Source: Ardenticatenaceae bacterium
GTDB lineage: Bacteria; Chloroflexota; Anaerolineae; Promineifilales; Promineifilaceae
Reading direction: 5' to 3'
NCBI GenBank assembly: GCA_020634495.1
Contig: JACKBR010000003.1
Location: 1 to 64,000, forward strand
DNA: 64,000 nucleotides
A model generated the notes under the pieces. The model searched no databases, was not told the origin of the DNA, and was given only the letters and a program-made list of their open reading frames with translations. Both the position numbers and the translations under genes were made by a program. Each line of letters opens with the position of its first letter. Position 1 is the first letter of the stretch. This document shows positions 15,831 through 24,020 of this stretch, piece by piece.

Positions 15831-17158
15831 CTACACTAAAACCTGTTTAATAAATTTGGGAATATCGACGGCTTCTCGTGGGCCGACCTTGATTTCCCAA
15901 CCGGGCAGCTCTTCCTCTACTTCACCGGAGAGAACGGCCGTATGTCCCTGGCAGCACCAACTGTTTACGATCCACCTTGCTGCCCACCTCAAACCGCTTC
16001 ACGTCCTTGGCAATGCGCTCGGCATCAAACTTGCCTGCGGCCCAGGCCGTCAGTACGCTCATCCCTTCCGATTCCGTGACCAGCAGCCAGGCGGGCAGGC
16101 CAGCGCTTTCCACCTCGTTGGCCACGCTAAAGTAGGTGATGGAGAAGTTGGTCGTCACCAGCACCGGCGCTTCTGAGCCAGGATTGTTGATCTCGTACAG
16201 ACCGGGTTGTACCTGAATTGGTTTTGCGGATCGGTGTAGAATGTTTTGCCGCAGCACCAGCAGCGGATAGGCGGTTTCCGGGCAAATGATCCACAATGAC
16301 AAAGCTGCCATATTTGCCAATCGCCTGCGCCGCCAGCATTGGTTTCCATCTCTGGCGTGGCTGCATCCCCGGCAATATTGAGGATGGGAAAGCCAGGGCA
16401 CGGAAGTTTTGCTTGAGCGCCATGCGTCGGGCTGTGCTGTTGGCCGTCAGCGTGCCGTGCAAGCCGCGCTGCGCCGGGCAAATGACAATGTCATCCACCC
16501 ATCGGCCTTGATTTTTTCTGTTAGCGCCACCATTGCATCCAGGCTGTCGGCCTGCACGGCCAAGGCGGCCTGTGCGATTTTTGCCAGTTCGGTCATCGCC
16601 TGCCAGTTGTCGGCAGTGGCGAAGGCCAGCAGCAACTTCATCCGCGTCCATTTTTCCCAGGGCTGTTTTTAAGACTTGCAGGTGGGGCGATGAGGATGAG
16701 GGTGGGTGGGTGATGTCGCGTACGGCCGTAACCGCCGCCGCAAAATCGCCCCCATTGGCCTGCACCGCAATGCCATCCCACTTTAGATCAATGCCCACGT
16801 AATCGACGGTGTAGTATTGGCAACCAGTGTTACCTTTTCTCGAATCGTTGCCACTGACTCATCGTCATAGACGCGCAGGAACAGGCCTGCCGGGCTAAAA
16901 ACCGCTTTCGTGGCGGAACATCACCACCTCATTGCCAGACAATACTCGAACCCGTTCGATTTTAGAGCAATCGGCCGGACTGGCGGAGCCGCAGCCTCAG
17001 AGAGCTGGGCTTTTGGCTTCTGCTCACCGTGGGGCAAAGCGCCAGATCCACCTGCTTCGCCGCCAGCTTCATGGCAAAGGCCAAACAGGTGGGGAAGCCA
17101 CACCCTTGCAGTTTGTCAGGCAGGCATCTTTGTAAATTTGGATACCAGAAAGAGCCAT
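15831..17158 (-). pseudogene. acsC: Corrinoid iron-sulfur protein large subunit, frameshifted as sequenced
   Basis: AcsC carries the methyl-accepting corrinoid with AcsD. The ATG at 17156-17158 gives MALSGIQIYK. Restoring one G then yields TNCKGCGFPTC followed by LALCP, the CxxCxxxxC...C [4Fe-4S] motif of this subunit. Later frames give SITYFSVANEVE, PAWLLVTESEGMSVLTAWAAGKF (read in parts) and the C-terminus WEIKVGPREAVDIPKF, ending at 15831. The span of about 442 codons equals the usual AcsC length, so nothing large is missing. At least five single-base breaks are needed, mostly at homopolymers. The gene lies between acsD and acsV, as in known CODH/ACS clusters. Confidence 0.88.
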
Positions 17159-17168
17159 TGTTTTCTCC

Positions 17169-17270
17169 GTTATCGGTGGTCGGTAATCCGTTATCGGTGA
17201 TCGGTAATCGGTCATCAGTATTCAATTCACCGATTACCGTTTACCGATTACCGCTCTACCGTCTACCGTT
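17169..17270. repeat. Iterated CGGTAATCGGT hairpin between acsD and acsC
   Basis: GGTAATCCGTTATCGGTGAT-type words on the left are followed by CACCGATTACCGTTTACCG-type complements on the right. The right arm runs into the last codons of acsD, whose C-terminus (NGRR) is encoded by the repeat. This is a fourth word variant of the cluster hairpins. Confidence 0.75.
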
Positions 17271-18719
17271 CATAAGGTCATCAATTGCCAACTGCACCCG
17301 CTTCACCGTTTCTGGATGGCGCAGGGTCACAATGTTGGCCCCGGATTCGATGAGCATGACGGCCGTTAGCGTTTCCCAGGTGATGGCGCGTTCTTGCCAA
17401 TCACCCCATTCTGCCGGAACACCTGAGCCAACCTTGGCCTCTTTGGTCTTCCAGGCTTCTTCGCCGGGCGTAACCATCATGGGCAGTTGGGTCATGCTGT
17501 CGCCTTGCAGCGCTGCCAGCCGCAGCCGCTCCATCACCGAGTAGCCGTACTCAAAGCCGTAGCCCAGCGCCCCTGTCGTCGGGTCCATAATCACCCGATC
17601 CAGCGGCAGGCCCATGTCGCTGATGAGGATGTTGAGCTGCTTGGCCAGATTCACATCCATCGCCGTGCGGGCAATCACCAGATGATCATTGGCCATTGCC
17701 CCAGCCACGATGGTGCGGTAGTTTTTGTCTTCACAAATGCCCAACAGCAGCCGTTCACCTTTGCAGGCATCGGCAATGGGCACGAGCAGCTCGTTGTCTT
17801 TGTCGGCCTGGCCTGGCCCAACCACAATCAAGGGTAAACCTGTGGCTTGCAAGACGTTTTTGACGGTGGATACGGCCGTTTCCGCCGAATCCTCAAGACC
17901 CAGGGTCAGTTGAATCAAACTTGCACCGGCTTTTTCGGCCGTTTTTGCCCAACGCACCGGGTCGGCCAGCACTTCCCCCACGCCTCAAGCAGCAGCGGTG
18001 ACCAATCTTCTGGTTGGTTGCGTTGATTTCCACCGCGATGACTGGCGGATGGGGAATGCTGCCTTCAAAATCCATAAACGGCATGGCGGCTTCACCGCCA
18101 ATCGTCACTGTTTTGCTGCGCGTTCCGCCCTGGTCTTTGGTTGCCCCCAGGTGATTTCGCGCACTTTGCCCGCCCACTTTTCTTTAGCCAGCGGCGTTTT
18201 GCTGCCGCTTTACCAGCCACGGTTTGTCAATCGTTGGCTTGCGGGGCACGGCGGCTGGTTTCACCTTGACTTCTGGAGCGGGGCTTTGGTCTCGATTGGC
18301 ACTTCCTCAACAATTGGAATCTTTTCTACAGCGGAGGTGGCGTTGGAATTGGTGGGGCTGCTTTGGGTTGAGGCGGTACGGCCGTTTCCGGCATCGTTCC
18401 ACCCAAAGCACCCAAAGCCGCTTGCAATGCCTGTCGCAAGGAATCCACCGCCTCGGTCGGCGTAGAGGGTGGCTGCCATGTCGCGGGCTTTACCCAACAG
18501 TTCTGCTTGCTTCATCGCCTTCTGCCGCCGCCTGCTGCAAAGCCTGTGCCTGCCGCAGGGCGGCTTCTTGGGCCTGTTGCAATAGCTCAGTCTGGGAGGA
18601 GGGGGAGATTGGAGATTGAGATTGAGATTGAGGCGGTTCTGGTAGTTTTGCGGCTTCTTCCTTGCGCTCTTGGCGTCCTTTGCGGTTATTTCCGCTTTTG
18701 TTTCAACGGGTTCGGCCAT
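17256..18719 (-). pseudogene. acsD: Corrinoid iron-sulfur protein small subunit with long N-terminal extension, frameshifted as sequenced
   Basis: AcsD is the TIM-barrel partner of AcsC. The ATG at 18719 overlaps the acsB stop (TAATG), which fixes the start. The conserved core begins at [18 protein letters not shown] and continues through [10 protein letters not shown]. Two one-base breaks near 17970-18010 (a C-run and a G-run) join it to the intact 17256-17981 segment with GPGQADKDNELL, CEDKNYRTI, TAMDVNLAKQLN and DPTTGALGYGFEYGYS. Before the core lies an unusual region of about 200 codons rich in Ala, Gln and Pro that contains both repeat families (TAKDAKSARK and QSQSPIS). It needs several more frame corrections. 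Clostridial AcsD lacks such an extension. Confidence 0.85.
18606..18697. repeat. Two repeat families inside the acsD 5' region
   Basis: GGAGATTGGAGATTGAGATTG (18606-18635, imperfect) and TTGCGCTCTTGGCGTCCTTTGCGG (about 18661-18688) occur within the N-terminal extension. The first matches the GGAGATTGG family, the second the CTCTGCG...CCTCTGCGG family also found in acsB and at 27471 and 60520. Confidence 0.65.
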
Positions 18720-21199
18720 TACCGGTTTGGCTGGTTCTGGTTCGACGGCTTTTCTGGTTCAACAGCCTCCACAATTTCAACAGATGCCTGAGCCTCCTCT
18801 TTCTCAATTTTCTCTGCGCTCTCTGCGTCCTCTGCGGTTAACTCTTTCTTAAACTCTTCTTCGACAACGGCCGTTGCCTGAGCCATCAATTCATCATCAT
18901 CCTGGCCGGGCAGCTCAGTCGCTTCGCGCTCCATCGACGGCATTTCCAACACCGGATGCCGCACCTCCTCAACCCAATCTTGCAGCTGTTCCACCGAGTT
19001 GATCTTGTCGCCATCGGCAATGCGGTCGATCAGGTCAGGAATGCCTTCGCGCTCAGCCACGTGCTGCAACTCATCGGCCATCGTCTCTTTGATAACCTTG
19101 CTCATCCACACCACGCGCTTAAAGCCACCATCGGCAGAGATGAATTTGGGGCTGACCAGATAATATTTGCCCACGCCCATGACGCCGGGCGTTTGCACGC
19201 CGCCGCCAGCCATGCCCGCCAGCGTGCTGAACTTCATGCCCGCTGGGGTCATGCCCACATCCTCGCGGCTAACCACCATCACCCCTTCCACTTCGGGAAT
19301 GTACATGACGATGCACTCAAAGCAGCCGCAGGCGGTCATGGGATTTTCCATGATGCTGTACATGGACACGTTCTCCACAACGCCATGCGAGCCTTGACGC
19401 GCATAATCGATGGTGCCCGACCAGTAGCCCACGTCTGGGTCTAGCAGCTTGCCCAGTTTGATGGGTTGGTTGGGGCCGGTGGGATTGATGCTGTAGCTGG
19501 CTTTGCAGTCCAGCCAGTTGTACGCACCGCATAGGCCCAATCGTTCTGGGCTGACAATGCAAACGTGGTCGGGGGCAAAGCTTTGGCAGAGGGTGCAGGA
19601 GTAAAATTCGTTTACGGCCGTATCCGTCAGATCGGCCAAACGCTGGTTGCGGAAATTATAAGCCTCTCGCGCTTTCTCCAGCCATTCGGCAATCGGTTCT
19701 GGGTCTGTGTAGATGGTAACCTGCACCTTGTCCACAATCGCGCCAAAATCGGCATGGAAGCGGGCGTGCAAAACCTTGCCAAAGTGGGTCAGGTCGAAGC
19801 CCTTGTCCGTGGCTGCTGATGACAGGCGAATCCAGGCAATGTCTCGCTGCCCAATGTGCTGCACACCAGACGCGCCGTTGACGAAGTAATGAATTTGTCG
19901 TTCCAGCACTGGCTCAAAATCTTTCTGCATTTCACGGCCAGCCACCTGCACCACAATCCCCAAATCCATCGAACCCTTGTCTGGGATTTCGCTAAAATCG
20001 GGGCCAACGATGTCGATTTTGCCATCGGTGACGGCGTTCATGTCGGCCATGTGCAGGTATTCAAAGCAGCGTGAATTTTTGCCGCCAAACTCCACGCGCA
20101 TATCGGTTTTGCGCACCACTTCGCCTTCAAAGGCGGAGCCGTAGGGCACAGGCACGGGCACGTCGGTCATTTTGAGCTTCAGGCCACGAATCTCGATGCA
20201 CTTTTGCACCAGAGCCTCGGCCCGTTCCAGATCGTCACTCCCTTCAATTTCGTTAAAGGGCATACTGACGACATGCTCGTAGGTGGTCACGCCAGTGGGT
20301 AAAATTTCGGGGATGACGGTATCGGCAATGACCGGGAAGCCAAAGTTGATGGCTCCGGCGGCTGCGGCATATTTCAGGTCGTCTACTTCGCCAAGCGCCA
20401 GCACGAAGGCGTAGACGCGCTCTTTGTTGTAGAGCAGAATATCCCGCGCCTGCCCTGCTTTGAGCCCGCCAAAGGTGAGGGCGGAGCGGGTGGCAAAGCC
20501 CAGGGCGTAGATGGCGCTCAGGGTGTCGGTGCCAAAGGGGACGGTGTAGGTGTCGTAGCCCAGTTCAACGCCTTCTTCGTGTAGTTGATCGATGATGGAA
20601 CGGCCGTTTACATTCCCCGACAAAAAAGTGAGAATATTGCGCCGTTGCAGCTCGCGCACCAGCTTAACCGCCACTTCATTGGACTTGGCACAGCCCACGA
20701 TGGCGGCAAAACCGGGCATACGGCCGTCTACCAAGGCAATGCCCCACGACCGCAGCTGAATATCATCAATGGGGCCGTTTAGATGGCCCACCAGCCCGTT
20801 GCCGTTGTTGCTGTAGGCGGTACCGCCTGCCAGGGCAAAGCCGGGCATCTGCTCCGGCTGCGTGCCATAAACAAAGCGAATCGCTTCCACCACCTCGGCG
20901 GCGATCAGCGTCGCCATGCCGCTGTCTAGCGTTTCACCCAGGTAGGGCGTCCAGTGCTGGCTGGATGGCAGGGGATGCAGCAGTTCGTGAGCATGGGTCA
21001 GGGCAGGCTGTAAATCAGCCAGCTTTTCCACTTTTTGGCCGGTCATGCCGTAAATGAGCGGCAGGTAGTAGGCAGTGTTGGGGAAGGCAACGGCCGTATC
21101 TGGCCCCTTGTCGGCCAGGGCTTGTTTTAGCATCACGTCTGCTTCATGTACCAGGGCATTTGCGCCCCGGATTGCTCTTGTTGCTATGTATTTGGACAT
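18719..21199 (-). CDS. acsB: Acetyl-CoA synthase (ACS, alpha subunit)
   Basis: AcsB condenses CO, CoA and the corrinoid-bound methyl group into acetyl-CoA at its nickel A-cluster. The 826-residue protein has an N-terminal CODH-contact region (VAFPNTAYYLPLIYG), a middle domain with PVPYGSAFEGE, and the A-cluster domain with SCTLCQSFAPDHVC, GLCGAYNWLDC and TACGCFECI, which supply the [4Fe-4S] and Ni-Ni ligands. After the normal end (about residue 735) follows a low-complexity tail of about 80 residues that includes LTAEDAESAEK, encoded by an interspersed repeat. A GGAGG site precedes the ATG. The stop overlaps the acsD start by one base. This is the bacterial AcsB type, not the archaeal CdhC. 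Confidence 0.97.
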   Translation of the reverse strand: MSKYIATRAIRGANALVHEADVMLKQALADKGPDTAVAFPNTAYYLPLIYGMTGQKVEKLADLQPALTHAHELLHPLPSSQHWTPYLGETLDSGMATLIAAEVVEAIRFVYGTQPEQMPGFALAGGTAYSNNGNGLVGHLNGPIDDIQLRSWGIALVDGRMPGFAAIVGCAKSNEVAVKLVRELQRRNILTFLSGNVNGRSIIDQLHEEGVELGYDTYTVPFGTDTLSAIYALGFATRSALTFGGLKAGQARDILLYNKERVYAFVLALGEVDDLKYAAAAGAINFGFPVIADTVIPEILPTGVTTYEHVVSMPFNEIEGSDDLERAEALVQKCIEIRGLKLKMTDVPVPVPYGSAFEGEVVRKTDMRVEFGGKNSRCFEYLHMADMNAVTDGKIDIVGPDFSEIPDKGSMDLGIVVQVAGREMQKDFEPVLERQIHYFVNGASGVQHIGQRDIAWIRLSSAATDKGFDLTHFGKVLHARFHADFGAIVDKVQVTIYTDPEPIAEWLEKAREAYNFRNQRLADLTDTAVNEFYSCTLCQSFAPDHVCIVSPERLGLCGAYNWLDCKASYSINPTGPNQPIKLGKLLDPDVGYWSGTIDYARQGSHGVVENVSMYSIMENPMTACGCFECIVMYIPEVEGVMVVSREDVGMTPAGMKFSTLAGMAGGGVQTPGVMGVGKYYLVSPKFISADGGFKRVVWMSKVIKETMADELQHVAEREGIPDLIDRIADGDKINSVEQLQDWVEEVRHPVLEMPSMEREATELPGQDDDELMAQATAVVEEEFKKELTAEDAESAEKIEKEEAQASVEIVEAVEPEKPSNQNQPNR
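18809..18846. repeat. CTCTGCG-CCTCTGCGG repeat encoding TAEDAESAEK in acsB
   Basis: The stretch reads as repeated CTCTGCG words ending in CCTCTGCGGTTAA. It is translated in the acsB tail as LTAEDAESAEKI without breaking the frame. Related copies are at 18661, 27471 and 60520. Confidence 0.75.
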
Positions 21200-21212
21200 A
21201 GTTCCTCCGTTT

Positions 21213-21284
21213 CAGTAATCAGTGTTCAGTAAGTCAGTAACCAGTTTCACTCTGTTAAAACTGAATACTGCTTACTGATTACTG
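21213..21284. repeat. Iterated CAGTAATCAGTGTTCAG hairpin between cooS and acsB
   Basis: CAGTAATCAGTGTTCAGTAA words (21213-21247) face AAAACTGAATACTGCTTACTG complements (21257-21284). The acsB ribosome site lies immediately beyond the left arm, so folding could influence acsB translation. Confidence 0.75.
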
Positions 21285-21291
21285 GCAACCG

Positions 21292-23307
21292 TCAGTCTGC
21301 TGCAACGCCGTAAAGTGCTGCCCGCCGTTGTTCAAACGGCAGTGCTTCCAGGGCATTCATCCGGTCATCGCCGCTGTCGCCGAAGTTTTCTGGCTGGTAC
21401 GGCCGTAAGCCCAGCGCTGTCCGTTTTTTGTCAATATGATCCAGCGTGCGTCGCACCATCTCGTCCGGGTCGCCGACAAATTCCAGCTTGCCGCCATACA
21501 TTTTTTCCCAGCCCTCGCTGATAAAATGGGCCACGACGTCGCTTTCGCTCATCTTGTCTGGCATACCGCTCACTGGCGACGTGCCACCAAACATGACATA
21601 CGCGCCAGAAGCCACGCAGTACGTGCCGATGGCCAACGCTTTTTCGCTCATCCATTCGGGGGCCAGGCCAACAGCGGGAATCTGGTCAATGTCATCTCCC
21701 AGGCCGCCTTCTTCCACCATTTGCGTCAGCACGGTGAGGATGCGGGTGTTGTCTACGCAGGAGCCCATGTGCAGCACCGGTGGAATACCGATGGTTTCAC
21801 ACACTTCGCGCAGTCCTGGGCCAACCTGATCCAGTCCGGCTTCGCCAAGCAGCAGTCCCAGCTTGGCGGCGGCAATGGCCCCACAGCCTGTTTCCACAAC
21901 GAGTACATCTTGCTTGAGCAAGTCGCGGGTCACTTTGACGTGCAGATAATCTTGTTTGCTGCGCGGATTATTGCAGCCAACGATTGCCGCCACGCCTCGG
22001 ATACGGCCGTCTCGAATCGCATCGTTCAACGGCCGGAAAGAAGCCCGGTAGCTGCCGCCCAGCATGTAGTTGATGTATTCATGCGAAAAGCCCGGAATCA
22101 GTTTTTCTTTAACCTGGGGAATTTCTGTTTTGCCGCGATTGGCGTAATTGTCAATCGCCACTTTGAGGATTTTCTTGGCCGTGGATAGAGCGTGCTGCTC
22201 ATCAAATTCAATGTGGGTAGCGCCCTTGATCTTTACTTTGGGTGAGGTGGTAATGACTTTGGTGTGGAACTTCTCAGCCAGACCCACCAACGCCTGCATA
22301 ATGCACTGCACATCCACCACCATCGCTTCGACAGAGCCAGTAATAATTGACAATTCCTGATGCAGAAAGTTTCCGGCAGCAGGGATGCCCTGGCGCATCA
22401 AAATTTCATTGGCCGTGCAGCAAATCCCGGCCAGATTGACCCCTTTGGCTCCGGCCTGTTTGGCATAATCGATGATTTCGGGGTCTTGGGATGCCGCCAC
22501 AATCATCTGGCTCAAGGTCGGTTCGTGGCCGTGAACGATGACGTTGACCATATCCTCTTTCAGTACGCCCAGGTTGGCTTCGCCTAAAATGGGAGCCGGG
22601 GTGCCAAAAAGGATGTCGGAAACGTCGGTGGCCATCATGCTGCCACCCCAGCCATCGGCCAGCGCGGTGCGCACGGCGTGGTTGAGGATGTGCTCTGGGT
22701 CCTGGTCATCGCCGATGTGGGTGCGATGCAGCGCTTCGACCACTTCACGATCGATGCCGCGCGGCACGACGCCCAATTCGCGCCACAGCTTGAGTCGTTT
22801 TTCCGGGGCGCGGTTAACAACCACAACTTCTCCCTTCTGTTGACCAAACTGGCTAATGTACAGATCGGCTAATTCATCGGCGATTTCTTCTGGCGGGCGA
22901 CCTTCAATCTCAATGCCATATTTCTGCGCCACAATGCGCAGCTTGGCCACATCACGAATGCGGTAGCCTTCGGTTTTTCCGTTGGCCACAGCTTTGAGGG
23001 TAAAGGCCATGTCGCGGCCATGGTCTGAGTGGGCCGCTGCGCCAGCGGCAATGGCCCGGATGAGGTTCCGAGCTTGAATCGTATCAATTGTGGCACCACA
23101 GACGCCAGTGTCGCCTTCTTTGGTGAGCCGACAGGGGCCCATGCCGCATATTTTGCAGCACATCCCAGCAGCCCCGATGTTGCACGGGGACATTTTATCG
23201 GCACGGCTGAAGGCGGTGCCCACGGCTATCTCATCAGCACGGATGAGCATTTGCTGGGCGGCCGGATCGATGGTGCGCTCTTCGGGGGTACGCATTTTTT
23301 TAGCCAT
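21292..23307 (-). CDS. acsA: Carbon monoxide dehydrogenase catalytic subunit (CODH)
   Basis: This Ni-Fe enzyme reduces CO2 to CO for AcsB or oxidises CO. The 671-residue protein has the normal length. The N-terminal cysteine cluster (SPCNIGAAGMCCKICGMGPC then VCGA) supplies the D- and B-clusters. C-cluster ligands appear in VHGHEPTLSQ, GICCTANE, VGCNNPR, VETGCGA and MGSCVDN. AAGGAG precedes the ATG. It heads the acs block behind a small HMA-like gene. Presence of acsB, acsC and acsD downstream marks it as the ACS-bound form rather than a stand-alone CooS. Confidence 0.97.
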   Translation of the reverse strand: MAKKMRTPEERTIDPAAQQMLIRADEIAVGTAFSRADKMSPCNIGAAGMCCKICGMGPCRLTKEGDTGVCGATIDTIQARNLIRAIAAGAAAHSDHGRDMAFTLKAVANGKTEGYRIRDVAKLRIVAQKYGIEIEGRPPEEIADELADLYISQFGQQKGEVVVVNRAPEKRLKLWRELGVVPRGIDREVVEALHRTHIGDDQDPEHILNHAVRTALADGWGGSMMATDVSDILFGTPAPILGEANLGVLKEDMVNVIVHGHEPTLSQMIVAASQDPEIIDYAKQAGAKGVNLAGICCTANEILMRQGIPAAGNFLHQELSIITGSVEAMVVDVQCIMQALVGLAEKFHTKVITTSPKVKIKGATHIEFDEQHALSTAKKILKVAIDNYANRGKTEIPQVKEKLIPGFSHEYINYMLGGSYRASFRPLNDAIRDGRIRGVAAIVGCNNPRSKQDYLHVKVTRDLLKQDVLVVETGCGAIAAAKLGLLLGEAGLDQVGPGLREVCETIGIPPVLHMGSCVDNTRILTVLTQMVEEGGLGDDIDQIPAVGLAPEWMSEKALAIGTYCVASGAYVMFGGTSPVSGMPDKMSESDVVAHFISEGWEKMYGGKLEFVGDPDEMVRRTLDHIDKKRTALGLRPYQPENFGDSGDDRMNALEALPFEQRRAALYGVAAD

Positions 23308-23326
23308 GAGGACTCCTTTAAGGAAA

Positions 23327-23400
23327 GTAACCAGTGGTCAGTATTCAGTGTTCAGTGGGATGCAAACAGTAGCGACTGGTCACTGTTCACTGATTACTGC
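23327..23400. repeat. Iterated GTCAGTATTCAGTG hairpin upstream of cooS/acsA
   Basis: GTAACCAGTGGTCAGTATTC (first part of 23327-23358) is followed by ACTGGTCACTGTTCACTGAT (within 23374-23400). The right arm overlaps the last codons of the HMA-like gene (SKQ). Confidence 0.75.
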
Positions 23401-23768
23401 TTACTTTTAATTCCGGGGCAGGGCCATAACGGCCGTTCCACTTCTGGCACGGTCTGGCCAAAGCTGATGGTGGAGCGGGTCTGGTTGAATACGGCCGTGT
23501 GGCGGAAGAATGGCTTAATATCCTGATCGGCCGCATTGGTGCCAACCTCTGCAGGAATCATAATTTCCTCCAAATAGCCAGCTTCAGCCAGCGAGTCTTG
23601 AAGTTCCCCCTCGCTCACTTGCTGCTCATCGTATTCAACTTCTACAATCTGGAAACTGCTGCTTGCATAGATTTGGGAAATCCCAGGCAGCGCGTTTAAC
23701 AATTGGCGAACAGCCAAAACGTGGTGATCGCCATACATCATTGGTAGCGTAAAACTGACGGTTTTCAT
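23394..23768 (-). CDS. Small HMA-fold-like protein lacking the metal-binding CxxC
   Basis: The 124-residue protein begins with a ferredoxin-like fold typical of heavy-metal-associated domains: a first strand KTVSFTLP, a loop MYGDHHV, a helix with LLNALPGI, strands IYASSSF and IVEVEYDE, and a second helix ending EAGYLEE. The usual GMxCxxC is replaced by MMYGDHH, so copper-type binding is unlikely, though the two histidines and the aspartate could bind nickel or zinc. Residues 75-124 are unstructured and end in CPGIKSKQ. It is the first gene of the CODH/ACS block, 86 bases before cooS. A metal-delivery or redox-sensing role is inference. Confidence 0.75.
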   Translation of the reverse strand: MKTVSFTLPMMYGDHHVLAVRQLLNALPGISQIYASSSFQIVEVEYDEQQVSEGELQDSLAEAGYLEEIMIPAEVGTNAADQDIKPFFRHTAVFNQTRSTISFGQTVPEVERPLWPCPGIKSKQ

Positions 23769-23900
23769 ATGGGGAGTGCCTCCATTTCCCTATCATGAGG
23801 GGTTTTGGCTAGCGCCAAAAAACAGAAATAGACACAATTTACCTATTAGAATCATCGCTGTCCTGTGGCAGCGGTCAAGTGATAATCCCCCTAGATTAAT

Positions 23901-23914
23901 ATGACAGATGTCAT
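23901..23914. promoter_or_regulatory. ATGACA-GA-TGTCAT inverted repeat upstream of the CODH/ACS block
   Basis: Six-base perfect half-sites lie 133-146 bases before the first start of the block and just beyond the terminator of the upstream gene. The half-sites recur upstream of the PFOR gene with a longer spacer. The geometry fits a dimeric helix-turn-helix activator or repressor, but no core promoter was convincing. Confidence 0.4.
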
Positions 23915-23950
23915 CAAAAGTTTGGGCGCAACAGTTGAGAGAGGGTTGCA

Positions 23951-23990
23951 GAAAAAAAATGGACGGCCGAATCGGAGAAACGGCCGTCCA
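23951..23990 (-). terminator. Strong Rho-independent terminator of the beta-propeller gene
   Basis: TGGACGGCCG (23960-23969) and CGGCCGTCCA (23981-23990) pair perfectly around an 11-base loop. Eight T residues follow on the minus strand. Both arms include the ACGGCCG core, so the abundant octamer serves here as terminator stem. Confidence 0.88.
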
Positions 23991-24020
23991 CAGCAGAATA
24001 ATTAACTTGTGCTTTTTACA

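Noticed and set aside
10141..23400. Short repeated units as a CRISPR array
   Set aside because: The words are 7-12 bases, iterate without uniform spacers, and form inverted arms at many separate sites. No cas gene is present.
5487..23768. Cobalamin riboswitch expected near corrinoid genes
   Set aside because: No B12-box-like conserved core was found in the spacers of the block.
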